Below, piece by piece: positions 44,493 through 51,158 of a stretch of 64,000 nt of DNA. The stretch is from Erythrobacter sp. SCSIO 43205. Its GTDB lineage: Bacteria > Pseudomonadota > Alphaproteobacteria > Sphingomonadales > Sphingomonadaceae. The translations under genes and the position numbers were made by a program. The DNA lies in assembly GCF_019904235.1 (NCBI RefSeq), contig NZ_CP063202.1:2480001-2544000 (forward strand). Direction: 5' to 3'. Numbering within the stretch: the stretch's first letter is position 1; every line of letters starts with the position of its first letter. The notes under the pieces were generated by a model, which was not told the DNA's origin, ran no database searches, and worked only from the letters and a program-made list of their open reading frames with translations.

Positions 44493-46483
44493 TCGGAGCG
44501 AGCGATCCCCAGCTGCTCCTCAAGAAACTCCGCCTGCTTGCGGTAATAGAACAGCTGGTTCGACAGCTTGCGCCAGCCGTGCCCTTCGTCCGGGATGCGC
44601 ACGAAAGGCGCCTCGACCCCGTTTGCGCGCAGGGTTTTGACCATCACTTCGGTTTCGTAAATGTCGATGCGCGGGTCTTTTACGCCGTGCGAATAGAGCA
44701 CGGGCACGGTGATCTGATCGGCTTTGCGAATGGGCGAATTGACCTTGTAAAACTCGCGCCAGCGCTCCTCAGTGATGTCGCCATATTCGATGCGGTCAGC
44801 CGCTTTCAAAGCGGGCGAAGCAATCTCCAGCGCAGTCACCCAATCGGCAACGCCAAAAAGCGAGACGCCCGCCACAAACTCGCCCGGATATTCGGCCAGC
44901 ACCGCGTTCACCATATAGCCACCGTAAGAGCCGCCCATCACCGCCGCGCGATCGCCATCAATCACCCCGTCAGCCGCCAGCGCGTTCTTGAGGTCAACCA
45001 GATCGCGCACGGAATCCAAGCGGTTTTCACGATCATCGAGCGTGGAATAGGTGCGCCCCAGCCCGGTGCTCCCACGCACATTGGGCTCAAACACAGCGAC
45101 CCCGCGCGCGGCGTGATATTGAGCCACGGCATCAAAGGTCGCCTGACTTTGCGCAGACGGCCCGCCGTGGACCGAGAACACAACAGGCGGCGCATCATCA
45201 CCTGTCCCCGCCCCTTGCGGTAAATAGAGAAGCCCTTGCAACTCCACCCCGTCGCGCGCTTTATAGCGGACCACGCGCGGACGGATCAGCCGCTCTGGAT
45301 CGAGCCCTGCAAGATTAGCGGCAAAGACCTTCTCTGCGTTCCCTTCCACCGGGTCCACCATCCAAAGTTCGCCCGGTGTCTGCCAGCCATTGACCCGCAC
45401 GAGAAGCCTGGGGTCAGCATCGCCTTCGCAATCGAGCGAATATTTGCCTTCCGGTAGGTCGGGCATTTCGATGGAGCGCTTTTCAACCGTGTGCCATCCG
45501 CGCAGTGCATCGAAACCGTCGCGGTTCTCAGTCCAGAAAAGATACGATCCGCCCGCGCCCGGTCCGCACAATTCGAGGCCCTCGACATCACTGTCAGTCT
45601 CAAAAACGCGCGCAAACGTCCCGTCTTCCACGCCGTAGAAGGAAAGCGTGCCGAATTCCCGGTCGCGGTTGGTGGAGAAGTAGAAGCCCGATGAGTTCGG
45701 CATCCATTCGAACCCGCCCAGAGTGTGGCTCGCGCGCTCTTTGACCGGGGGCTTGGAGATGGTTGTCATCTCCTTGCTCGCAAGATTGAGGAGATAGAGA
45801 TTGTCGCCATCCTCGCCCACCGTCTCAGTGACGATAGCATATTGACCATCCGGCGAGATTGAACGGGCAGCATGACCAAGCTCAGACTGAAAAATCATTT
45901 CCGAAGAGCCATCCATTGTGCCCCGGTAAATATCGAACACACCGGTTCCGCGCGCGGTTGAGGCGTAGATAAAGCTGCCATCTTGAGCAAAATCACCAAA
46001 AATGCGGAAATCGCCGCGCTTGGCTGGCAGAATTTCCGTTTCGGTTGAGCCATCGGCGGAAAGCGCGAAATATCCGGGCTGTTCATTCCCATCCCGGTCT
46101 GCGGAATAGAACAGCGCCGAGCCATCGGGCGTCCAGACGGGCGCGCGCACGCCCGTTTGGAACGTCATTTGCTTGGGCACGCCGCCTGAGGCTGGCATCA
46201 CCCAAAGCTCTGGCTGACCGGTGACATCCCATGAAAAAGCAATCGTTTCACCGTCTGGCGACAGGTTCGCTGCGCCCGGTCCGCTGGCGAGCAGATAGCG
46301 CGCGATGTCCGCTGGATATTCGCCCGCACGTCCAAGAGTTACGGGCGAGCCATCAGGCTCCATCGCCTCTATCGAAAGATCTGCACCCTTCGCCCCGCCA
46401 AAGGTTTCTTCCTTATCCTGTGCAAGAGCAGGTGCACCGCACACGGCAAGCGCAGCGGCGGTGGTGAAAAGAAGGCGTTTCAT
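44489..46483 (-). CDS. Exported S9-family prolyl oligopeptidase-like peptidase
   Basis: 664 aa. Signal peptide MKRLLFTTAAALAVCGAPALA. A seven-bladed propeller region (~35-380) is followed by an alpha/beta hydrolase domain. The nucleophile motif is GGSYGGYM, the Asp lies in HGVKDPRIDIY and the His in DEGHGW. PPVVFSVHGGPSAQSQ forms the oxyanion hole. Likely periplasmic dipeptidyl or acylaminoacyl peptidase. First gene of the peptidase-recO-leuB-GT2 operon. Confidence 0.93.
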   Translation of the reverse strand: MKRLLFTTAAALAVCGAPALAQDKEETFGGAKGADLSIEAMEPDGSPVTLGRAGEYPADIARYLLASGPGAANLSPDGETIAFSWDVTGQPELWVMPASGGVPKQMTFQTGVRAPVWTPDGSALFYSADRDGNEQPGYFALSADGSTETEILPAKRGDFRIFGDFAQDGSFIYASTARGTGVFDIYRGTMDGSSEMIFQSELGHAARSISPDGQYAIVTETVGEDGDNLYLLNLASKEMTTISKPPVKERASHTLGGFEWMPNSSGFYFSTNRDREFGTLSFYGVEDGTFARVFETDSDVEGLELCGPGAGGSYLFWTENRDGFDALRGWHTVEKRSIEMPDLPEGKYSLDCEGDADPRLLVRVNGWQTPGELWMVDPVEGNAEKVFAANLAGLDPERLIRPRVVRYKARDGVELQGLLYLPQGAGTGDDAPPVVFSVHGGPSAQSQATFDAVAQYHAARGVAVFEPNVRGSTGLGRTYSTLDDRENRLDSVRDLVDLKNALAADGVIDGDRAAVMGGSYGGYMVNAVLAEYPGEFVAGVSLFGVADWVTALEIASPALKAADRIEYGDITEERWREFYKVNSPIRKADQITVPVLYSHGVKDPRIDIYETEVMVKTLRANGVEAPFVRIPDEGHGWRKLSNQLFYYRKQAEFLEEQLGIARSE

Positions 46484-46574
46484 GGGCGTTGAGCTCCTAA
46501 TTTGCGTTTGGGACGCAAATTAGAGCAATCGCACCTTGGCGCAACGGCGTTTTCTCAATGGATTTGCAAGCGGC

Positions 46575-46826
46575 TTACTTGTCGCCAAGCTTCGCTTCGA
46601 GTTCCGCCACTTTCGCTTCCAAAGCGTCAGCCTGTTCGCGCGCCTTTTGAGCCATGGCTTTGACCGTGTCGAATTCCTCACGGCTGACAAAATCCATTCC
46701 GCCAAGTCGCTCACGCAGGCGCTCTCGCGCGTTTTCGCGCGCTTCACGCGACATACCGGCAACCGTTCCAGCGGCACCATTGGCGAGTTTAACAAGGTCA
46801 GCGATCAGTGGGTTTTGGCTTTGCAT
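46575..46826 (-). CDS. ubiK: Accessory factor UbiK (BMFP domain)
   Basis: 83 aa. LIADLVKLANGAAGTVAGMSREARENARERL and FDTVKAMAQKAREQADALEAKVAELEAKL, the latter a coiled coil, form the BMFP membrane-fusogenic/UbiK layout. In enterobacteria UbiK supports aerobic ubiquinone synthesis with UbiJ. It lies between tspO and the peptidase on the same strand. Confidence 0.9.
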   Translation of the reverse strand: MQSQNPLIADLVKLANGAAGTVAGMSREARENARERLRERLGGMDFVSREEFDTVKAMAQKAREQADALEAKVAELEAKLGDK

Positions 46827-46870
46827 GATTGCTTATTTGGCTATTTGCAACGGCAAGAGCAAGACTTTTG

Positions 46871-47422
46871 CTAAAGCTCGATGCGCTCGACCGCTCCTGC
46901 CTCTTTCGCCCCTGCCCCGCCATCAGGGTTTTCGACGATAAATTGCCAGTTGAGGACGCTCGCAAAAAGCACCCAGGCCAGATAGGGCAGCAAGAGGAGC
47001 CCCGCGATACGCCTGACCCGCCAGAACAGCCAGATGACGACCACGAGCGAAAGCGCGGTATAAACCAGAACGCCAAGACCCAGCTGCATATTCTGCAAGC
47101 CGAAAAAGGCGTAGGTCCACGCGAGATTTCCAATAAAATGAAGCGCAAAGGCGATAATTGCGATGCCTCGTCCAAACGCGCCCCACGCGCTCGCCACGAG
47201 AGCGACGGAAAAGCCGATCATCACGTAAAGAATGGTCCACACGATGCCGAATGCGGCCGGTGGGGGATAGATCGAGGGCTTGCTGAGCGATTGAAACCAG
47301 ACCGTTGAAGGGCTTCCCATCTGCCCGCCCAGAAAGCCAAGCAGAACAATGAGCGGAACCAGAAAAAGCGACCAGCGGGCAAAGCTCGCCCGAAGTTGCG
47401 CCTTGGATGCCAGAAAGTTCAC
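46871..47422 (-). CDS. tspO: TspO/MBR-family tryptophan-rich sensory protein
   Basis: 183 aa from a GTG at 47422, which has AAGGAG 6 bases upstream. Five transmembrane helices; WFQSLSKPSIYPPPAAFGIVWTILYVMIG is the family core and LAWTYAFFGLQNMQLGLGVL and PYLAWVLFASVLNWQFIVEN complete it. TspO binds tetrapyrroles and in photosynthetic alphaproteobacteria modulates pigment-gene expression by oxygen. Whether this strain makes bacteriochlorophyll is not shown. An upstream 45-residue extension was rejected. Confidence 0.9.
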   Translation of the reverse strand: MNFLASKAQLRASFARWSLFLVPLIVLLGFLGGQMGSPSTVWFQSLSKPSIYPPPAAFGIVWTILYVMIGFSVALVASAWGAFGRGIAIIAFALHFIGNLAWTYAFFGLQNMQLGLGVLVYTALSLVVVIWLFWRVRRIAGLLLLPYLAWVLFASVLNWQFIVENPDGGAGAKEAGAVERIEL

Positions 47423-47767
47423 CTGCGTCTCCTTAAAGACCTCTCGCGCCCTGCTTTGCGCACTACGATTCGCGGCGCGATGGGCTGTTTGAGTGCGATA
47501 CACGAGCCGCCATTGTGTGCAAATTAACGCGCAGCCTGGCCACACAATCGCGCGCAAAATGTTGCAAAATTTCAGACATTACCGACGCAAGTGCACAGCT
47601 TTGTTGAACTCGGATCAAAAGAAGGCTCGCGCTTTTTTTACTTTGTGATAGCGTTGCCACATTCTTGCCGTGATTCGGAGCGCGCCGGCAAGAAGGATCG
47701 CTGCGCTCCAGCTACCAACTGGGATCATGTCCTTGCGGACCTTTGTTCTCAACCAGGGGAAGATTTA
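47423..47767. other. Intergenic region upstream of the Cys-repeat lipoprotein
   Basis: 345 bases between divergent tspO and lipoprotein genes. The half nearer the lipoprotein is T-rich (CGCTTTTTTTACTTTGTGATAGCG) and could carry the promoter, but no clear -35/-10 pair was settled. Nothing coding is seen. Confidence 0.5.
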
Positions 47768-48028
47768 ATGAAAAAAACCAACTTTGCATCGCTGCTCGCC
47801 GTTTCTGGCGGTCTTGCACTCGCAACCGCTGCTTGCTCGGCTCCTGCTGACGAAGCTGACACCATGGCTGACGAAACTTCGGTTGAAGAAGCTGCTGAAG
47901 AAGGCGCTGAAGCTGTTGCAGAAGCTGCTTGTGAAGCTGCTGAAGAAGTTGCTTGTGAAGCTGCTCCTTGCGAAGGCGCTGCTTGTGAAGCTGCTCCTTG
48001 TGAAGGCGCTGCTTGCGAAGCTGCATAA
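47768..48028 (+). CDS. Small acidic Cys-repeat lipoprotein
   Basis: 86 aa, ATG at 47768 preceded by GGGGAAG. Signal peptide MKKTNFASLLAVSGGLALATAAC with the lipobox Cys at residue 23. The mature 63 residues are only Ala, Glu, Cys, Val, Gly, Thr, Asp, Pro, Met and Ser. They end in repeats of ACEAAPCEGA, with six Cys spaced 4-6 apart. No family recognised. The acidic thiol-rich composition suggests metal binding or redox buffering on the outer membrane, but this is inference. Confidence 0.8.
   Translation: MKKTNFASLLAVSGGLALATAACSAPADEADTMADETSVEEAAEEGAEAVAEAACEAAEEVACEAAPCEGAACEAAPCEGAACEAA
47951..48025 (+). repeat. 30-bp tandem repeat inside the lipoprotein gene
   Basis: Two 30-base units (47951-47980, 47981-48010) and a half unit encode ACEAAPCEGA. 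The units differ at one base, a synonymous Cys codon (TGC for TGT), and the half unit varies the same way, so the peptide is kept. Confidence 0.85.
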
Positions 48029-48063
48029 GCTTTACGCAACAAGCGTTTTACGCAAGTTCAAAT

Positions 48064-48099
48064 CGGCCGGGGGCAACATCAGTTGCCGCCGGTCGTTTT
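48064..48099 (+). terminator. Rho-independent terminator of the Cys-repeat lipoprotein
   Basis: CGGCCGGGGGCAAC and GTTGCCGCCGGTCG pair over 13 of 14 positions with an ATCA loop, then TTTT, 36 bases after the stop codon. Confidence 0.85.
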
Positions 48100-48133
48100 G
48101 TATCCGGGGTACGCGTTTTGTATCCGGGCTACG
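48094..48133. repeat. 20-bp tandem duplication
   Basis: CGTTTTGTATCCGGGGTACG is followed immediately by a second copy with one change (GGGCTACG). It lies between the terminator and the next gene, 60 bases before its start. Probably a replication slip. Confidence 0.8.
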
Positions 48134-48192
48134 CGAAGTGCGCGCGCAATTTGCCCTGTAACTTTGGATGCAGATCGCTAGAAGCGAACATC

Positions 48193-48897
48193 ATGACGAC
48201 TGCGACCGATACGCCTACTCAAACCGGCCAAAAACCTCCCATGACACAGGTGGAGGCCGCCCACACTGTGATCGAAACGATCACGCAGATGGCACAGGAG
48301 CAAAAGCCGCTGATGCTGCGCGTGGTGCCGGAAGATGGGGCGACTTTCTGGACCCACTATCCGGAAAAAGACGCGCGCGACAAATACTGCAAAAGTCGTT
48401 GGTATTATCATGTCCACGCGGCGGGGAGCCGGGATGCGGACGAGCACGGGCACTTTCACCTGTTCCTGCACCGTACTCAGCTTCCGCAAGGGTTGGAGCC
48501 CAAAGTATGGCCGCCCCAGCGCGAGGATGCGCGCGCTCATGTGACGCACATTATCGGGCTTTCGATCGATACCAATGGCGTGCCGCGCAGCTGGTTCACG
48601 GTCAATCGCTTTGTCACCAATGAATTTCTTTATCCAGCCGATGTGATGATTGAGCATTTGCCGCAATTCAATGTCGATCACACGCAGGAAGACGATCTGG
48701 TCAACCGCTTCGTGACGGCCATGGTTGCGCTCTACCGCGACGAGATCGCCGAGCTTTTGCGCGAACGCGATAAACGCCAAGAAGAGCTTGTCGCGGAGTT
48801 TGGCGAGGATGCCTATTCCAAGGAGAGCGGCGTCGAAGTGCTCAGCCAGATTGCGATTGATCTCGATGCAAAGCTGGGTTCGCTTGAATTGGGATAG
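48193..48897 (+). CDS. Uncharacterised conserved protein
   Basis: 234 aa from the ATG at 48193. Recognisable patterns are WYYHVHAAGSRDADEHGHFHLFLHR, THIIGLSIDTNGVPRSWFTVNRFVTNE and PADVMIEHLPQFNVD. His/Glu clusters could hold metal. I recall this as a DUF6969-type protein but cannot confirm it. No signal peptide or membrane segment. A C-terminal helical segment (ELLRERDKRQEELVAEFGED) follows. Convergent with tlyA. Confidence 0.75.
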   Translation: MTTATDTPTQTGQKPPMTQVEAAHTVIETITQMAQEQKPLMLRVVPEDGATFWTHYPEKDARDKYCKSRWYYHVHAAGSRDADEHGHFHLFLHRTQLPQGLEPKVWPPQREDARAHVTHIIGLSIDTNGVPRSWFTVNRFVTNEFLYPADVMIEHLPQFNVDHTQEDDLVNRFVTAMVALYRDEIAELLRERDKRQEELVAEFGEDAYSKESGVEVLSQIAIDLDAKLGSLELG

Positions 48898-48911
48898 GGC
48901 CTAGCCGCGCC

Positions 48912-49664
48912 CTATTCCCGAACCGCAGAAATCAGAAACTCCACATTGCCCTGAGGTCCGGTGATCGGACTTTTGACGATCCCTTCGATTGTCCAGCCAA
49001 GCCCTTCTAACCAATCACGAACTTCGCCACACACGCGCTCGTGCAGAGCCTCGTCGCGCACCACGCCGCCTTTGCCGACTTCGTGTTTTTCGACCTCGAA
49101 CTGAGGCTTGATCAGAGCGACCAATCGGCACTCTTGCGCTGCCAATTCAAGCGGGCGTTCAAGCACTTTGGCAAGCCCGATAAAGCTCGCATCGCACACC
49201 ACCAGATTGCAATCCTTGTCGATATGATCGCGGGTCAGGATACGCGCGCTGGTTTGCTCGTGAACAGTGACGCGGGGCTCCTGACGCAGCTTCCATGCAA
49301 GCTGATTGGTGCCCGAATCCACCGCGAACACATGGGACGCACCGCCTTGCAAGAGTACGTCGGTAAAGCCGCCGGTGGAACTGCCGATGTCCATCGCCAC
49401 CGCGCCTGCGACATCAATCCCGAAATGCTCAATCGCGTGGGCAAGCTTAATCCCGCCCCGGCTCACCCACGGATGATCGCGGCCTCGCACGTCGATATCG
49501 GCATCGCTCGCCACTTGCTGTCCGGGCTTGGCGACTTTCTGTTCACCCACGAACACCACGCCTGCCATCACCAAGGCTTGAGCGCGCGTCCGGCTTTCAG
49601 CAAGGCCGCGCTCTACCAGCAGGTGATCGACGCGCATTTTGGGTGATTTTGCAGGTTTAGTCAT
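48912..49664 (-). CDS. tlyA: TlyA-family rRNA 2'-O-methyltransferase
   Basis: 250 aa from the ATG at 49664 (MTKPAKSPKMRVDHLLVERGLAESRTRAQ). The N-terminal S4 RNA-binding domain is followed by an FtsJ-like methyltransferase: MDIGSSTGGFTDVLLQGGA, then VCDASFIGL and LIKPQFEVEKHEVGKGGVVRD. Homologues methylate 16S and 23S rRNA cytidines and confer capreomycin susceptibility. Starting at MRVDHLL (49637) is equally plausible. Confidence 0.92.
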   Translation of the reverse strand: MTKPAKSPKMRVDHLLVERGLAESRTRAQALVMAGVVFVGEQKVAKPGQQVASDADIDVRGRDHPWVSRGGIKLAHAIEHFGIDVAGAVAMDIGSSTGGFTDVLLQGGASHVFAVDSGTNQLAWKLRQEPRVTVHEQTSARILTRDHIDKDCNLVVCDASFIGLAKVLERPLELAAQECRLVALIKPQFEVEKHEVGKGGVVRDEALHERVCGEVRDWLEGLGWTIEGIVKSPITGPQGNVEFLISAVRE

Positions 49665-49698
49665 AGACGTTGACGCCGTTAGCGCGCATTTAGGCACT

Positions 49699-50256
49699 AT
49701 GAAAGCGACTTACCTCTACGCCGCCGCCGGAATTGCTCTCACTTTTGGAGTTGCTGCCTGTGTTGCGGGCCCTGACGCGCCCGAACCGCGCGCGACACCT
49801 ACCCCTGCTCCGGTCGCAAGGCCCGCCCCGCCACCTCCCCCCATTGTTCGCGAGCCAGTGTTCGAAAACTATCTCGACGCACCGCAAACGCCGGGGACAT
49901 GGCGCTATGCCGATGAGCCGGATGAGACGTTTGCGATGTATGTGAGCTCTGAGACGGCGGGACCGGTTTTCATGCTGCGCTGCTCCGCCGGACAGGTTGC
50001 CTTGGCACGCTTCACCCGCGCGCCTGCCCGTCAGCCATTGGCGATGGAAGTGCAGACCGAAACAACAAGGCGCACCCTCACGGCCAGCCCGGTCGAGGGC
50101 CGCCCGATTGTAGCCGCCACTCTTCCATCCCAAAGTGATTTGCTCGACGCGATGGCGGTGACGAAGGGGCGTATCGCGATTGGAGTTGAGGGTGAGCGCA
50201 CGCTTTACCTCCCCGCATGGGTGGAAATCAGCCGCGTGATCGAGGATTGTCGGTAA
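49699..50256 (+). CDS. Putative lipoprotein with Pro-rich linker
   Basis: 185 aa from the ATG at 49699, divergent from tlyA. Signal peptide MKATYLYAAAGIALTFGVAAC with lipobox VAAC. A Pro/Ala linker (TPTPAPVARPAPPPPP) leads to a domain of ~130 residues with TWRYADEPDETFAMYVSS and TKGRIAIGVEGERTLYLPAWVEISRVIEDC. Two cysteines remain. Function unknown; likely envelope-associated. Confidence 0.8.
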   Translation: MKATYLYAAAGIALTFGVAACVAGPDAPEPRATPTPAPVARPAPPPPPIVREPVFENYLDAPQTPGTWRYADEPDETFAMYVSSETAGPVFMLRCSAGQVALARFTRAPARQPLAMEVQTETTRRTLTASPVEGRPIVAATLPSQSDLLDAMAVTKGRIAIGVEGERTLYLPAWVEISRVIEDCR

Positions 50257-50413
50257 AGCTGTTTGTGTTTCGAAAGCGCATCCGCGCTTTCTTCCTCGGT
50301 GCTTTTCCCTACCCCTGAAACAAATTCAGGGTTCGGGGCACCTGCGGGCGCCCGGTCGGGCTTGCGACGCCTTCGGCGCCGAACTGCGATAAAACGGCTG
50401 CCTAGCAGCCGCG

Positions 50414-50506
50414 AGGGCGACTGCCCGCCCGCAGCGGGTCCGCAGCGCACGCGAAGGACGTCTAGCGAGGACGCGCTCGCGGATGCGAGTGCGTAAACAA
50501 AGACCC
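50414..50506 (+). repeat. Dispersed hairpin repeat, copy 3
   Basis: Reads AGGGCGACTGCCCGCCCGCA, GCGGGTCCGCAGCGCACGC, GAAGGACGTCTAGCGAGGA, then the 3' hairpin GCGCTCGC-GGAT-GCGAGTGC (50473-50492, one G-T wobble) and AAACAAAGACCC. Oriented toward the sORF unit and opposite to copy 4. Confidence 0.85.
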
Positions 50507-50589
50507 TCCCCTTCCGATTCTATACATTAATATCCACAGGCTTATGCACGCTGCATCCCCAGCCTTGTGCTCTTGCACCTCTGAATCAA

Positions 50590-50620
50590 AAAGCGCCCTC
50601 GGATAACCCTTGGGCGCTTT
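50590..50620. terminator. Terminator-like hairpin
   Basis: AAAGCGCCC pairs with GGGCGCTTT around a 13-base loop. The minus strand reads into TTTTTG, the + strand into only TTTACG, so it may end a minus-strand or both-strand transcript; no minus-strand gene is seen to its right until nadE. Confidence 0.55.
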
Positions 50621-50783
50621 ACGCTCGGACCACTGAGCGACAGCGGCCGAGTATGACGTGGGAAAAGATAATTTCAAGTCTTGCGAAGCGGCCTGTGACG
50701 ATTCACATATAGTGGCGAGGCCAGCGGCGAACGCGGCTCTCGGCTCCCCCGGTGATCGGCAGGGGTCTTGGCTTACTAGCGCG

Positions 50784-50797
50784 AAAGGAGGTGATCC
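50784..50797 (+). promoter_or_regulatory. 14-nt Shine-Dalgarno perfectly complementary to the 16S 3' end
   Basis: AAAGGAGGTGATCC complements the entire conserved 3' tail of 16S rRNA (GGATCACCTCCTTT), much longer than the 4-6 bases used by neighbouring genes. The core GGAGG ends 7 bases before ATG 50799. Confidence 0.85.
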
Positions 50798-50798
50798 G

Positions 50799-50855
50799 AT
50801 GTCTCATGGTTCAGTAGAGAGGTCGGCAAGTTTCCGCGCGAGGCATACTCGGTAA
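50799..50855 (+). CDS. 18-codon small ORF with exceptional ribosome-binding site
   Basis: Encodes MSHGSVERSASFRARHTR, a basic (four Arg, two His) and Ser-rich peptide, then TAA. It sits behind the perfect 14-nt Shine-Dalgarno and is followed by GGTAAT-TC-ATTACC (overlapping the stop), AGCGGCG-CTTAC-CGCCGCT, and a strong terminator at 50907. No Leu/Ile/Val run, so it is not an attenuator leader for the ilvE gene 300 bases downstream, and the terminator separates the two. The product may be a regulatory peptide, or the ORF may be a translated handle on a dual-function small RNA. Confidence 0.6.
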   Translation: MSHGSVERSASFRARHTR

Positions 50856-50906
50856 TTCATTACCGCAGTAAGGCTTCGTGAGCGGCGCTTACCGCCGCTG
50901 ACCATG

Positions 50907-50946
50907 AAAGGGCGTTTCCACCTACGGGCGTGGAAGCGCCCTTTTC
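50907..50946 (+). terminator. Rho-independent terminator of the sORF unit
   Basis: AAAGGGCGTTTCCAC (50907-50921) pairs over 15 positions (one G-T) with GTGGAAGCGCCCTTT (50930-50944), 8-base loop, then TTC. The strongest terminator in the window. Confidence 0.9.
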
Positions 50947-50953
50947 ATTTGAA

Positions 50954-51037
50954 GGTTTGGTTTGTGCACGCCCATCCGGGCGCGCATCCTCGCTAGACGT
51001 CCTTCGCGTGCGCTTCGGACCCGCTGCGGGCGGGCTT
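50954..51037 (-). repeat. Dispersed hairpin repeat, copy 4 (inverted)
   Basis: On the minus strand: GCCCGCCCGCAGCGGGTCCG, AAGCGCACGC, the conserved GAAGGACGTCTAGCGAGGA, and the hairpin GCGCGCCC-GGAT-GGGCGTGC (50966-50985, one G-T wobble). With copy 3 it flanks the sORF unit symmetrically, both hairpin ends facing inward. Confidence 0.85.
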
Positions 51038-51158
51038 GCAGGTGGCCTACGGCCGTCTGCGCTTCGCTCCGACTCCGCCCTTGCGGCCCTTCGGGCCGTC
51101 GCAACAACCCTGCCAATATCCTTGCCCAAATCGGCGCCCGCTATTATCGGGCATTCCC

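Larger units (their letters stand above)
50257..50652. other. Intergenic region with repeat copy 3 and hairpin
   Basis: About 400 bases without a gene. It contains copy 3 of the dispersed hairpin repeat (50414-50506), and AAAGCGCCC/GGGCGCTTT at 50590-50620. DnaA-box-like ATATCCACA and TTATGCACG near 50530 are too few to indicate an origin. Confidence 0.6.

Noticed and set aside
50510..50560. Replication origin near DnaA-like boxes
   Set aside because: Only two imperfect 9-mers occur and no dnaA, gidA or AT-rich unwinding region is present.
50450..50680. tRNA-like fragment near 50600 on the minus strand
   Set aside because: A frame with VAQWSERK looked like tRNA translation, but no acceptor or T-arm could be paired.
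50653..50712. 19-codon ORF MTWEKIISSLAKRPVTIHI upstream of the sORF unit
   Set aside because: Open frame with ATG but no Shine-Dalgarno; its 3' end overlaps the only -10-like TATAGT for the unit, so it is more likely promoter DNA.
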